NCBI GenBank assembly: GCA_945892985.1
Contig: CAMDDU010000010.1
Location: forward strand, 1-64,000
Direction: 5' to 3'
Source: CAITSH01 sp945892985
Lineage (GTDB): Bacteria; Pseudomonadota; Gammaproteobacteria; Burkholderiales; SG8-39
Length of the DNA: 64,000 bases
Made by a program: the position numbers and the translations under genes. Shown piece by piece: positions 25,089-34,314 of the stretch (position 1 is its first letter; each line of letters begins with the position of its first letter). The notes under the pieces are model-generated. The model made no database searches and was not told the origin of the DNA. It was given only the letters and a program-made list of their open reading frames with translations.

Positions 25089-26120
25089 ATGAGCATCAAA
25101 ATCGGCATCGTCGGCGGTACCGGATATACGGGCGTGGAATTGCTGCGCATTTTGAGCCAGCATCCGCAGGCCCAGTTGCGTGTGATCACCTCGCGCAAGG
25201 AGGCCGGCACGCGCGTGGACGAAATGTTTCCCTCTCTGCGCGGTCACGTCGATCTGGCGTTCTCCGAGGCGGCCGGCGCCGGTCTTGAACACTGCGATGT
25301 GGTTTTTTTCGCCACGCCCCATGGTGTGGCGATGAGCGATGCGCACCGCCTTGTCGGCGCAGGCGTACGCATCATCGACCTTGCCGCTGATTTCAGGCTG
25401 CAGGATCTGCTGGAATGGAAGAAGTGGTACAAACTCGAGCACAGCGCGCCCGACCTGGTGAAGGAGTCTGTCTACGGTCTGCCCGAAATCAACCGCGCCG
25501 CGATCAAGCAGGCGCGCGTGATCGGCAACCCGGGGTGTTATGCAACCGCCGTGCAACTGGGCCTGCTGCCGCTGCTGGAGGCAGGTCTCATAGACGCCGG
25601 TCACATTGTGGCCGACGCCAAGTCGGGTGTGTCCGGGGCGGGGCGCAAGGCCGAGCTGAACATTAATTTTTCCGAGGCTTCGGATAATTTCTCCGCTTAC
25701 GCCATCGCCGGCCACCGCCATGTGCCGGAAATAAAAGAAAGCCTTGCCAAGGCTGCAGGCAGCCCGATCGGGCTCACCTTTGTCCCGCACCTGACGCCGA
25801 TGATCCGCGGCATTCTGGCAACCTTGTATGCGCGCATTACCAAGGAGGCTGACTTTCAGGCTTTGTTTGAAAAGCGCTATGCCGGCGAGCGTTTCGTCGA
25901 TGTGCTGCCCGCGGGCAGTCAGCCCGACACCCGTTCGGTGCGCGCTTCCAATACCTGCCGTATCGCTGTGCACCGCCCCAATGGCGGCGATACGCTGGTC
26001 GTGGTGTCGGTGATCGACAATCTGGTCAAGGGGGCGGCCGGACAGGCGGTGCAAAACATGAACATCATGTTCGGGCTGGAAGAAACCCTCGGTCTCAAGC
26101 ACGTGCCCGTGCTGCCTTGA
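25089..26120 (+). CDS. argC: N-acetyl-gamma-glutamyl-phosphate reductase
   Basis: ArgC reduces N-acetylglutamyl phosphate to the semialdehyde in arginine synthesis with NADPH. The 343-residue protein has the Rossmann GIVGGTGYTGVELLRIL, the catalytic Cys in VIGNPGCYATAVQLGL, the SGVSGAGRKA loop and the catalytic His region in AGHRHVPEI. Type 1 (long) form. The following DUF6776, bactofilin and erpA genes keep the order common in Betaproteobacteria. Confidence 0.96.
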   Translation: MSIKIGIVGGTGYTGVELLRILSQHPQAQLRVITSRKEAGTRVDEMFPSLRGHVDLAFSEAAGAGLEHCDVVFFATPHGVAMSDAHRLVGAGVRIIDLAADFRLQDLLEWKKWYKLEHSAPDLVKESVYGLPEINRAAIKQARVIGNPGCYATAVQLGLLPLLEAGLIDAGHIVADAKSGVSGAGRKAELNINFSEASDNFSAYAIAGHRHVPEIKESLAKAAGSPIGLTFVPHLTPMIRGILATLYARITKEADFQALFEKRYAGERFVDVLPAGSQPDTRSVRASNTCRIAVHRPNGGDTLVVVSVIDNLVKGAAGQAVQNMNIMFGLEETLGLKHVPVLP

Positions 26121-26180
26121 GCCTCGACGCCAGGCCGATACCCTGACTTAGACGCCAATCGAGACCCTGGCCGACACCTC

Positions 26181-26930
26181 ATGCTCAAGCTGATCAAGCG
26201 CATCCGCCAACGCTTCGGCATATCCGCGCCGCGCATGACGGTGCGCACCCACGTCGCCTGGTATTGGCGCTGGCTGCTGTTTTTCATCCTGCTTTCGATG
26301 TCGCTGACCCTCGCGGCGTGGATGTATGACGCCGGGCGGCGTTTTGCCGGATTCGATCGCGGCGAAATCGAACAGGAGGTGACGCGCCTTCGCAGCGAGG
26401 TGGCGCGGATGCGGGAAGATACATCCAAGCTGCGGGCGCTCGCCGACGCCGGCGAAAGTCGTGTGCGCATCGAGCGCGAAACGCAGGCACAGATGGCGCG
26501 CCAGGTGCGGCAGCTCGAGGAGGAAAACGGCCGCCTGAAAGAGGATCTGGCATTTTTCGAAAACCTTATCCCGGTGGAAAAAGGCGAGGGCAAGGTGTCG
26601 ATCAACCGTTTCAAGGTCGAGCCCGATGCCCTGGCGGGCGAATACCGTTTCCGCCTGCTGGTTTTGCAGGGCGGCCGCCGCGACAAGGAGCAGCAAAGTG
26701 CGATTCAGTTCTTGGTTGAACTGCAGCTCGAAGGCAAAACTGTTATCATTCCCATTCCCGGGGAAAAACCCGGCAGTGATCCGGCTTATCGCTTTAATTT
26801 CAAATACTTTCACCGGGCTGAAGGTACCTTCCGCGTGAATCCTGCCGCCAAGGTGAAGTCAGTGCAGGTGCGGGTCTTTGATACGGTTTCAGGACAACTG
26901 CGCGCGACGCAGATATACAAGCTGCCCTGA
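26181..26930 (+). CDS. DUF6776 family coiled-coil membrane protein
   Basis: The 249-residue protein has one transmembrane helix at ~25-46 (WLLFFILLSMSLTLAAW), then a coiled coil (~60-125, heptad-rich EIEQEVTRLRSEVARMRED) and a beta-rich C-terminal domain. The function is unknown; it is regularly found between argC and a bactofilin gene, suggesting a role in cell envelope or cytoskeletal organisation, which is an inference from neighbourhood only. Confidence 0.8.
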   Translation: MLKLIKRIRQRFGISAPRMTVRTHVAWYWRWLLFFILLSMSLTLAAWMYDAGRRFAGFDRGEIEQEVTRLRSEVARMREDTSKLRALADAGESRVRIERETQAQMARQVRQLEEENGRLKEDLAFFENLIPVEKGEGKVSINRFKVEPDALAGEYRFRLLVLQGGRRDKEQQSAIQFLVELQLEGKTVIIPIPGEKPGSDPAYRFNFKYFHRAEGTFRVNPAAKVKSVQVRVFDTVSGQLRATQIYKLP

Positions 26931-26954
26931 GCTGTTCTTTAAGGGAAAACGACT

Positions 26955-27362
26955 ATGTTCGGTAAAAAAACCAGCAAGCCACAAAATCGCATCGACAGCT
27001 TGATTGGCGCGGGTACCCGTATCGAGGGCAATCTTACGTTTATTGGCGGTTTGCGCGTCGATGGCGAGGTCAAGGGCAACGTCGTCGCTTCGGCCGAACA
27101 ACCGAGCACGCTGGTGATCAGCGAACACGCCAAGATCGAGGGCGAGATCCATGTCTCGCACCTGGTGATCAATGGCAACGTGCTCGGCCCGGTCTATTCG
27201 ACTGAGTTTCTGGAACTTCAGGCGCATTCCCGTGTCTTGGGAGATGTGCAATACAACACGCTGGAAATGCACCTGGGCGCCATTATCGAAGGGCGTCTTG
27301 TGCATCGCGCCGCAAGCGAAGGCAAGACCGTCGAGTTGAAGCTTGCGTCCAGCAACAGCTGA
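26955..27362 (+). CDS. Bactofilin (polymer-forming cytoskeletal protein)
   Basis: The 135-residue product has the bactofilin core, a right-handed beta helix of short Val/Ile/Gly repeats (IGAGTRIEGNLTFIGGLRVD, GEVKGNV, HVSHLVINGNVLGPVYS). Bactofilins self-polymerise without nucleotide on the membrane and guide peptidoglycan or localisation processes. A small N-terminal positively charged segment precedes the domain. It is 24 bp after the DUF6776 gene and 53 bp before erpA. Confidence 0.92.
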   Translation: MFGKKTSKPQNRIDSLIGAGTRIEGNLTFIGGLRVDGEVKGNVVASAEQPSTLVISEHAKIEGEIHVSHLVINGNVLGPVYSTEFLELQAHSRVLGDVQYNTLEMHLGAIIEGRLVHRAASEGKTVELKLASSNS

Positions 27363-27415
27363 CCCAATATAAGCAGGCTATCAAGTCTCATTACTATGTT
27401 TTCAGGAGCAATATC

Positions 27416-27766
27416 ATGAATGCAGTCGCCGAAATGCCCGCACCGCTGGTCTTTACCGACAACGCCGCCCAAAAGGTCAAGGATCTGATTGACGAGGAAG
27501 GCAACACCGAGCTCAAGCTGCGCGTGTTCGTCACCGGCGGCGGTTGCTCCGGCTTTCAGTACGGGTTCACCTTCGATGAAGAGCAAAACGAAGATGACAC
27601 CGTGATGGAAAAAAACAGCGTCAAACTGTTGATCGACCCGATGAGCTACCAGTATCTGGTGGGTGCGGTGATTGACTACTCCGACGGCCTTGAGGGCGCG
27701 CAGTTTGTCATCAAGAACCCGAATGCAACCAGCACCTGCGGTTGCGGATCGTCCTTCTCCGCCTGA
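27416..27766 (+). CDS. erpA: Iron-sulfur cluster insertion protein ErpA
   Basis: This A-type carrier (116 residues) holds the three conserved cysteines, one in VTGGGCSGFQYGF and two in the C-terminal TSTCGCGSSF. ErpA delivers 4Fe-4S and 2Fe-2S clusters to apoproteins such as IspG/IspH. Its AGGAG-like ribosome binding site (CAGGAGCAATATC) is six bases upstream. It is followed by a strong bidirectional terminator. Confidence 0.96.
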   Translation: MNAVAEMPAPLVFTDNAAQKVKDLIDEEGNTELKLRVFVTGGGCSGFQYGFTFDEEQNEDDTVMEKNSVKLLIDPMSYQYLVGAVIDYSDGLEGAQFVIKNPNATSTCGCGSSFSA

Positions 27767-27780
27767 ACTTCAGCGGTTGA

Positions 27781-27808
27781 AAAAAAGGGCGCCGCGGCGC
27801 CCTTTTTT
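27781..27808. terminator. Bidirectional terminator between erpA and the TPR gene
   Basis: AAAAGGGCGCC-GC-GGCGCCCTTTT is an 11-bp stem with T-runs readable on both strands, placed between two convergent genes. Confidence 0.92.
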
Positions 27809-27832
27809 AATGCCCATCCGCTACGCACCGGC

Positions 27833-29506
27833 TCAGCCAGGTTTTGCTGTGAACGCCGGGAGTGCGGTGGAAATTTCGGCGACGACATTCGCCCAGTCAC
27901 CGATCGCAGATTGCCGGAACAGCCGTGCGCTCGGATACCACGCGCTTTGTTCGTTCGCGGGCAGCCAGCGCCAGTCGGGTGAGTACATCAGGGCAATCCA
28001 GACCGGGATGCCCAAGGCGCCGCACAGGTGGGCAACCGATGTGTCGACCGAAATGACCAGGTCCATTTGCGCTATCGCCGCAGCCGTGTCGGAGAAGTCG
28101 GCAAACCGGCCACCCAGATCGGCGATGTCGCCGGCCGCCGCAAGCGACTTCAGCTCATCGGCGGTCGCTTCCTTTTGCAGGCTGAACACGCGCGTTGACG
28201 GGGCGGCGCTTTTCAAGGCTTTAAGCAGGCTGCCAAGCGCCATGTCGCGCTTTTTCATCAGCCGGTGGCGTGATCCGCTGCGCCAGCAAATGCCGATGTT
28301 CAGGGCGCCCGGTGTGCGTTGCACATCGGCGAATTTGCTTGCGGATTCCGATGGTACTGCGAGGTAAGGGACAGCCGCGGGGATTGTCCCGGTGGCGGTC
28401 TTGAAGGCCAGCGGCAGGCTGCACATCGGGATGTGGAAGTCATAGCCGGCCGGTACGCCCCCGGGTGTGACCAGGGCGAGTTTGCCGTCAAGGGTCGCGA
28501 GAAGATTTTGAAGGTTTTCGGGAACCTCCACCGTGGCCTGCCCGGTTTTTGCAGCGAGCAGGGGCAGGTAGCGGCAAAACTGTATGGTGTCGCCAAGGCC
28601 TTGCTCAGCGTAGACAAAAATCGATTTACCCGACAAATCTTCGTCGCCCACCCATTGCGGACAGTCCATGACCGGTTTCTGGTTTGGGAAACGCGGTGTG
28701 TTCCAGCGCGACTCGTATTTGCGCAGTCCGTCAGGCAGATCACCGATGCTCAGCAGCGCAACCGACTCATTGTAGATGGCCCGGTGGTAGGCCGGATTAA
28801 TGCCCGATGATTTCTGAAATTGTCGTAACGCATCGTCGTAGCGCCGCAGTTCCATCAGGGACCAACCCATATTGTTGTGCGCTTCGAAATAATCGGGCTT
28901 CATTTCAACAGCGCGCTTATAGCTTTGGATGGCCTCGTCGAAGCGATCCAGGTCGGCCAGCGCGAGGCCGAGGTTGTTGGTCGCATAAAGATGGTTTGGC
29001 TCAAGCGAGAGAACCTTACGAAAGTGCGCGGCGGCCTCCTCCGGACGATCAAGCTCAATCAGCGACAAGCCGATGTTGTTGTGCGCATCAATCCAATCCG
29101 GACGCAGGCGCAGGGCCTGCTCGTAACTTTGCACAGCCGCCATATGCCGATCCAGACGCTGTGTCACAAAGCCAAGGTTGAAATGCAGTTCTGGCGAGCT
29201 GGGTGCAAGTCCAATTGCCTTGAAGTAGTACACACACGCCGCGGCGTACTGCTCTGAGGCGGTCAGGGCATCGGCCAGATCAAAGAGCACATCGACATCG
29301 GGTGGGCCGAAGAGCACCACCGTCATGAGGTGACGCGCGGCATCGGCGTGATTACCCAGATTGCTGAGAATCATGCCGTAGAGTTTCTGCCCCTCCAGAT
29401 TGGCGGGAAATTTTTCGATGAAGGCGCGGCATTTTTTTTGCGCCAAATCGAGTTGTCCCTGTTGCGCTAGTTGTGCGACTTCGTGCAGTACTTGGTTTGG
29501 ATTCAT
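27833..29506 (-). CDS. TPR protein with C-terminal GT9-like glycosyltransferase domain
   Basis: The 557-residue protein has about seven TPR units (residues ~1-260, e.g. SPELHFNLGFVTQRLDRHMA, HLYATNNLGLALADLDRFDEA) followed by a domain with IFVYAEQGLGDTIQFCRYLP, ICWRSGSRHRLMKKRDM and VDTSVAHLCGALGIPVWIAL, which match the donor-binding C-terminal half of heptosyltransferase/GT9-like enzymes often fused to TPRs. Substrate unknown; protein or surface-polysaccharide glycosylation is an inference. It is the third TPR glycosyltransferase-type gene in the window. Confidence 0.85.
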   Translation of the reverse strand: MNPNQVLHEVAQLAQQGQLDLAQKKCRAFIEKFPANLEGQKLYGMILSNLGNHADAARHLMTVVLFGPPDVDVLFDLADALTASEQYAAACVYYFKAIGLAPSSPELHFNLGFVTQRLDRHMAAVQSYEQALRLRPDWIDAHNNIGLSLIELDRPEEAAAHFRKVLSLEPNHLYATNNLGLALADLDRFDEAIQSYKRAVEMKPDYFEAHNNMGWSLMELRRYDDALRQFQKSSGINPAYHRAIYNESVALLSIGDLPDGLRKYESRWNTPRFPNQKPVMDCPQWVGDEDLSGKSIFVYAEQGLGDTIQFCRYLPLLAAKTGQATVEVPENLQNLLATLDGKLALVTPGGVPAGYDFHIPMCSLPLAFKTATGTIPAAVPYLAVPSESASKFADVQRTPGALNIGICWRSGSRHRLMKKRDMALGSLLKALKSAAPSTRVFSLQKEATADELKSLAAAGDIADLGGRFADFSDTAAAIAQMDLVISVDTSVAHLCGALGIPVWIALMYSPDWRWLPANEQSAWYPSARLFRQSAIGDWANVVAEISTALPAFTAKPG

Positions 29507-29620
29507 GATTGGCGGGTGACGGTGTAGGTTCGGTTTGGGGGAAGTGGGGTGAAATCGGCGCAGTCAGAGTGGCGTCGGGTGATCGGTAAAAAAGGACTTC
29601 ATCGGGATTTAAAGGGCTTT

Positions 29621-30718
29621 TTAGCCGGGATAGATCGCCCCGAGCACGCGTGGCGCCCTTGCGCCGGTGACCGCCGGGAGATTGCCGCTCTGATGAACCA
29701 TCGCCTGTTTTGCCAGCCAGGCAAAGGCGGCCGCCTCGACCCAATCCGGATCGAGGCCCAGATCGGCGGTGCTGCCGACCGGGCAGTCGGGCAGGTGGGC
29801 AGCAATGCGCCTGAGCAGTTCGCTATTGTGTGCGCCGCCGCCGCAAAGCCAGAGTTCATTTGCGTTTGATGCCTTCACCGCATGGACGATCGAGCGGGCC
29901 GTAAGTTCGGCCAGGGTTGCCTGCACGTCTTTAGGCGCGAGTCCAGCGAGCGAATGTGATTTTATCCAGGCGAAATTGAAATGATCGCGCCCGGTGCTTT
30001 TGGGCGCGCATAGGGCGAAATACGGGTCCGCGAGCATGGTCTCGAGTAGCGCCGCCACAACACGACCCGATGCGGCCCACGCCCCGCCAGTGTCGCAGGG
30101 CGTGCCCAGATGCTTCGCCGTCCAGGCATCCATGAGCAGGTTGCCCGGGCCGGTGTCAAAGCCGCTGGCCCCGGCGGGGTCACCCGCCGGGAGGTCGGTC
30201 AGGTTGGCGATGCCGCCGATGTTGACGATGGCACGGTGCCGTTCCGAATGGCTGAACAGCGCCGCATGAAAGGCCGGGACTAGCGGCGCACCCTGCCCGC
30301 CCGCGGCGATGTCACGGCTGCGAAAGTCGGCGACGACGCTGATCGAGGTGAGTTCTGCCAGCAAGGCCGGCGCACCCAATTGCAATGTGTAGCCGAGCTC
30401 CGGCCTGTGGCGCACGGTTTGTCCGTGGCAGCCGATCGCAGCGATATCGCCGGCCTTGAGGGCCTTTTTTGCGATCAGTTCGTTGACCGCCTCAGCGTAG
30501 AGGCGGCTGAGTTGCAATGATAACTGCGCCGCCCGGTGCAACTCATCTGTGCCGCTGTCGTGCAAGGCGAGCAGTGCGACGCGAAGCGCATCGGGGTAGG
30601 GGATAAAGGACGTTCCAAGCAGTCGCAGCCCGCTGTCTGCAAATTCGACCGCGGCGGCGTCCACGCCGTCGAGACTGGTACCCGACATCAGGCCGATGTA
30701 GAGGCCGGAGACGCTCAC
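29621..30718 (-). CDS. anmK: Anhydro-N-acetylmuramic acid kinase
   Basis: AnmK phosphorylates and opens 1,6-anhydro-MurNAc during cell-wall recycling. The 365-residue sequence carries LYIGLMSGTSLDGVDAAAVEF, the ATP-phosphate loop, IGCHGQTVRHRPE, NIGGIANLTDLP, DTGPGNLLMDAW and CGGGAHNSELL. Its start overlaps the M23 peptidase stop (ATGA), so wall hydrolysis and recycling genes are co-transcribed, the standard arrangement beside tyrS in Betaproteobacteria. Confidence 0.96.
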   Translation of the reverse strand: MSVSGLYIGLMSGTSLDGVDAAAVEFADSGLRLLGTSFIPYPDALRVALLALHDSGTDELHRAAQLSLQLSRLYAEAVNELIAKKALKAGDIAAIGCHGQTVRHRPELGYTLQLGAPALLAELTSISVVADFRSRDIAAGGQGAPLVPAFHAALFSHSERHRAIVNIGGIANLTDLPAGDPAGASGFDTGPGNLLMDAWTAKHLGTPCDTGGAWAASGRVVAALLETMLADPYFALCAPKSTGRDHFNFAWIKSHSLAGLAPKDVQATLAELTARSIVHAVKASNANELWLCGGGAHNSELLRRIAAHLPDCPVGSTADLGLDPDWVEAAAFAWLAKQAMVHQSGNLPAVTGARAPRVLGAIYPG

Positions 30719-32031
30719 TCCATCAAGGCGAGGTTGGTGTTGCGCAGCAGGTCGAGTTGTCCGGCAAGCGGTGTCGCAGAAGCGTGAAACACCGCCAGCT
30801 TGCCTGCGGGAACGGGCAGTGCCGTCGGAAGAGCGATGGTGAGCGGATTGCGGTGCTCGTTGTTGACCCTGAATTCGTAGTGCAGGTGCGGGCCGGTCGC
30901 CCAGCCGGTCTGCCCGACAAAGCCGATGACATCAGACTGGGCGACACGTACGCCTTTTTTGATGCCCCTGGCGAAGCCCGAAAGGTGACCGTAGGTGGTG
31001 CTGTAACTGCCGCTGTGGCGCAGGATCACGACATTGCCGTAGCCGCCCTGGCGGCCGGCGAATTCGACGATCGCGTCACCCGTGGCGCGTACGCGCGTTC
31101 CATTCGGGGCGCCATAGTCGACGCCCTTGTGGGCGCGCCATTGCTGCAGAATGGGATGAAAGCGCATGGCAAAGCCGGAGGTCACGCGTGAGAACTCCAG
31201 CGGCGAGCGCAAAAAGGCTTTGCGCATGTTTTTGCCATCAGGGGTGTAATAGCCGCCCCTGCCCTCACCTTCTTCGTCAAACCAGACCGCACGCAGCGTT
31301 CTTTTGTTGTTGACGAACTCCGCCGCCAGTACGCGGCCAGAATAGACCGGACGGCCGTTGAAGTAATGGATCTCATAGACCACGCTGAAGCTGTCCCCGC
31401 GGCGCAGGTCGCGGTGAAAATCGACATCGCCGCCGAAAATATCAGCAAGCTGGGTGGCGACGTTGTCGGGCACGCCGGCCGCATCGGTCGCGGCGAACAG
31501 CGAGCTGCGGATTTCACCGGACTTCACTTGTGTCTGTCGCACCAGCGTGCCGGACTCTTCGATCGCGCGAAAGCCCTCACCCTCGCGAACGACACCGACC
31601 ACCGTGTCGCGCGAAGCAATCAGCCGCATCGACAACAGGCTGCCATCGTCGGCGGTCTGCGCTTGCACGATGGAACCCGGACGCAAGGCACGCAGGGGCT
31701 TGGCCATTTCCGAGCGGCGCATCAAGCGTTGCGCCTCCTCGTCGCTAACGCCGAGGCGCTGCAAAAATGCGGTGTAGGTGTCGCCACGCTGGAAGCGCTC
31801 CTCGTGCCAGTACACCTGCGGCGCCGGCTCGGTTTCGGTGGCCACGAGGTTCAGGGTGAGCGCTTCAACCACGGTCTGGCTGGTGAGTGGTTGTAGCGGC
31901 ATTTCCGGCACGGTGCCAAATGCTGCGACCATACCGAAGCACGAAATCAGCGCGACGACGGCGGTGCGGCGTATTTTCGGCTGCTGCCACAATCGGGATT
32001 GGGCTAAAATTGCGTTTTTGAGTGCTTGCAT
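30715..32031 (-). CDS. M23-family murein endopeptidase
   Basis: The 438-residue protein begins with a basic segment and a membrane anchor (AVVALISCFGMVAAFGTV), a central OapA/LysM-like region, and an M23 (LytM) domain with all zinc and catalytic residues: HKGVDYGAP (HxxxD), TTYGHLSGF and GPHLHYEFR (HxH). It cleaves peptide cross-links in peptidoglycan, like MepM. It is transcribed away from tyrS and overlaps anmK. Confidence 0.94.
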   Translation of the reverse strand: MQALKNAILAQSRLWQQPKIRRTAVVALISCFGMVAAFGTVPEMPLQPLTSQTVVEALTLNLVATETEPAPQVYWHEERFQRGDTYTAFLQRLGVSDEEAQRLMRRSEMAKPLRALRPGSIVQAQTADDGSLLSMRLIASRDTVVGVVREGEGFRAIEESGTLVRQTQVKSGEIRSSLFAATDAAGVPDNVATQLADIFGGDVDFHRDLRRGDSFSVVYEIHYFNGRPVYSGRVLAAEFVNNKRTLRAVWFDEEGEGRGGYYTPDGKNMRKAFLRSPLEFSRVTSGFAMRFHPILQQWRAHKGVDYGAPNGTRVRATGDAIVEFAGRQGGYGNVVILRHSGSYSTTYGHLSGFARGIKKGVRVAQSDVIGFVGQTGWATGPHLHYEFRVNNEHRNPLTIALPTALPVPAGKLAVFHASATPLAGQLDLLRNTNLALME

Positions 32032-32224
32032 ATTGATTTCAACAGCTTAGGTGGCGCTATTCTAACAGGCTGTTGAATAATGCTGGTAAACGATGAAAAG
32101 CTTGTAAATCATCGATTTTCCCCCGCCATAGCCGCCGATTTGAGTGGTTTAAAGGGGATATCGCCCGCCTTTTCAATTTCTCCAACAATAAAATGACATT
32201 GTTTTCCTACTCCGGAATGGTCCG

Positions 32225-33424
32225 ATGAAAGCGCCTGCAGAACAGCTTGAACTGATTCGGCGCGGCTGCGACGAACTGCTGATTGAGGCAGAACTGGTCG
32301 AGAAACTCAAAACCGGCCGGCCCTTGCGGGTAAAGCTGGGCATGGATCCGACCGCCCCGGATTTGCATCTGGGGCACACCGTGGTCATCAACAAATTGCG
32401 CCATTTTCAGGAACTGGGCCATACCGCGCAGTTTCTTATCGGCGATTTCACCGGGATGATCGGTGATCCGACCGGCAAAAACGCCACGCGTCCGCCGCTC
32501 TCGCGCGAACAAATTCTCGAGAACGCCAAAACGTACCAGCAACAGGTGTTCAAGATACTCGACCCGGACAAGACCGAGATCCTGTTCAATTCGAGCTGGT
32601 GCAACGAACTGGGCGCGGCCGGCATGATTCGCATCGCTGCAAGTTACACCGTGGCGCGCATGCTCGAGCGTGATGATTTTTCCAAGCGATACAAGGGCAA
32701 TCAGCCCATCGCCATCCATGAGTTCCTTTATCCGCTGATGCAGGGCTACGATTCGGTGGCAATGAAAACCGACGTCGAACTGGGCGGTACCGACCAAAAA
32801 TTCAACCTGTTGGTGGGGCGTGAGTTGCAGAAGCAGAACGGGCAGGCGCAGCAATGCATCCTGACCATGCCGCTGCTAGAGGGGCTGGACGGCGTGAACA
32901 AAATGTCGAAGTCGCTGGGCAATTACGTCGGCATCACCGAGGCGCCGCAGCAGCAGTTTGGCAAGCTCATGTCCGCCTCCGACGAATTGATGTGGCGCTA
33001 TATCGAATTGCTTTCCTTTGCGTCGGGCGCCACGGTGGCCGGCTGGAAAAAAGACGTCGCCGGCGGACGCAATCCGCGGGATATCAAGGTCACCTTCGCC
33101 CAGGAGATCGTCACGCGCTTTCACTCGCGCGCGGCTGCTGAGGCGGCGTTGGTGGATTTTGAAGCGCGCTTTCGCCAGGGCGTGGCGCCCGAGGACATGC
33201 CGGCGGTCACGCTCGCGCTGGGCGGGCAGCCGCTGGGCATCGCCCATGTGTTGCGCCAGAGCGGGCTGACGCCCAGTACGGCCGAGGCCTTGCGCATGAT
33301 CGAGCAGGGTGGGGTGCGGCTCGATGGCGAACGCGTCAGCGATCGCGAGCTCAAGCTCGTTGCAGGCGCCACAGTGGTGCTGCAGGTGGGCAAGCGCAAG
33401 TTTGCCCGCGTCACCCTGACCTGA
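32225..33424 (+). CDS. tyrS: Tyrosyl-tRNA synthetase
   Basis: The 399-residue class I synthetase has the HIGH-type HLGH in DPTAPDLHLGHTVVINKL, YPLMQGYDSVAM, VELGGTDQKFNLLVGRELQ and the KMSKS signature in NKMSKSLGNY, then a C-terminal S4 RNA-binding domain (IEQGGVRLDGERVSDRELKL). It is the TyrZ-like bacterial form. Divergent from the M23 peptidase gene. Confidence 0.97.
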   Translation: MKAPAEQLELIRRGCDELLIEAELVEKLKTGRPLRVKLGMDPTAPDLHLGHTVVINKLRHFQELGHTAQFLIGDFTGMIGDPTGKNATRPPLSREQILENAKTYQQQVFKILDPDKTEILFNSSWCNELGAAGMIRIAASYTVARMLERDDFSKRYKGNQPIAIHEFLYPLMQGYDSVAMKTDVELGGTDQKFNLLVGRELQKQNGQAQQCILTMPLLEGLDGVNKMSKSLGNYVGITEAPQQQFGKLMSASDELMWRYIELLSFASGATVAGWKKDVAGGRNPRDIKVTFAQEIVTRFHSRAAAEAALVDFEARFRQGVAPEDMPAVTLALGGQPLGIAHVLRQSGLTPSTAEALRMIEQGGVRLDGERVSDRELKLVAGATVVLQVGKRKFARVTLT

Positions 33425-33528
33425 CCGGTTGCACGGGCTCACGGTTTCGCAAGCTGTGCTGTGCGCACCGCCGGCCTTGCGCGGTGCGCCTGCCCTTATG
33501 GGGCGCGAAACTCAGGGGGGCGCGAAAC

Positions 33529-34302
33529 TCAGTTCGATGCGTTCATGCCGCGTGTGGCCCAGCCGGTCATGCGCCGCTCCAGCACCGCGAATACTTCGTA
33601 CATCACCATCGCCATGGCGCTGATCACCACCAGTCCGGCGAAAACGAGCGGCATGCGCATTTGTGAGCCGGCGGACATCATCAGGTAGCCGATGCCCTCA
33701 TTGGCCGCCACCGTTTCGGATACGACGGAACCGACGAAGGCGAGCGTAATGGCGACCTTGAGTGAGGCAAAAAAGTAGGGCAGCGAGCGCGGCAGGCCGA
33801 CCTTGAGCAACACGTCGATGCGGCTCGCGCCCAGTGCACGCAACACGTCCTCCAGTTCCGGTTCCAGCGTCGCAAGGCCTGTGGCCACGTTCACCGTGAT
33901 GGGGAAAAAGCAGATCAGGAAAGCGGTGAGGATGGCCGGCACCGTGCCGATACCGAACCACACCACCAGCACCGGAACGAAGGCGGCCTTGGGAATGGCG
34001 TTGAAGCCGACCATCAGCGGGTAGAGTGCGTTGTAGAGAAAGCGCGAGGACCCGATGAGAAAGCCAAGCAGCGTGCCGACGATCACGCCGAGGCCAAAGC
34101 CGGCCATGGTGGTCCAGAAGGTCTGCAGAGCATGGTTGGTGATGGGGCCGGCGAACTCATTGAGCGACAGCACGATGCCGATGGGGCCGGGGAAAATGAA
34201 CTCCGAAATGTCGAACAGCCGGCAAGAACCCTCCCAGGTCAGCAGGATGATCGCCAGCGCGATCCACGGGGCGTAGGGTTCGAGTTTGTGTTGTTTTGCC
34301 AT
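33529..34302 (-). CDS. ABC transporter permease, SsuC/TauC/ThiX type
   Basis: The 257-residue protein has six transmembrane segments and the BPD_transp_1 EAA-type loop (EDVLRALGASRIDVLLKVGLP) that docks with the ATPase. Family members import sulfonates, nitrate, taurine or pyrimidine precursors. It is third in an importer operon transcribed as binding protein, ATPase, permease; substrate undetermined. A duplicated GCGCGAAACTCA motif (33505-33533) lies at its 3' end. Confidence 0.9.
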   Translation of the reverse strand: MAKQHKLEPYAPWIALAIILLTWEGSCRLFDISEFIFPGPIGIVLSLNEFAGPITNHALQTFWTTMAGFGLGVIVGTLLGFLIGSSRFLYNALYPLMVGFNAIPKAAFVPVLVVWFGIGTVPAILTAFLICFFPITVNVATGLATLEPELEDVLRALGASRIDVLLKVGLPRSLPYFFASLKVAITLAFVGSVVSETVAANEGIGYLMMSAGSQMRMPLVFAGLVVISAMAMVMYEVFAVLERRMTGWATRGMNASN

Positions 34303-34314
34303 GATATGCGCCGG

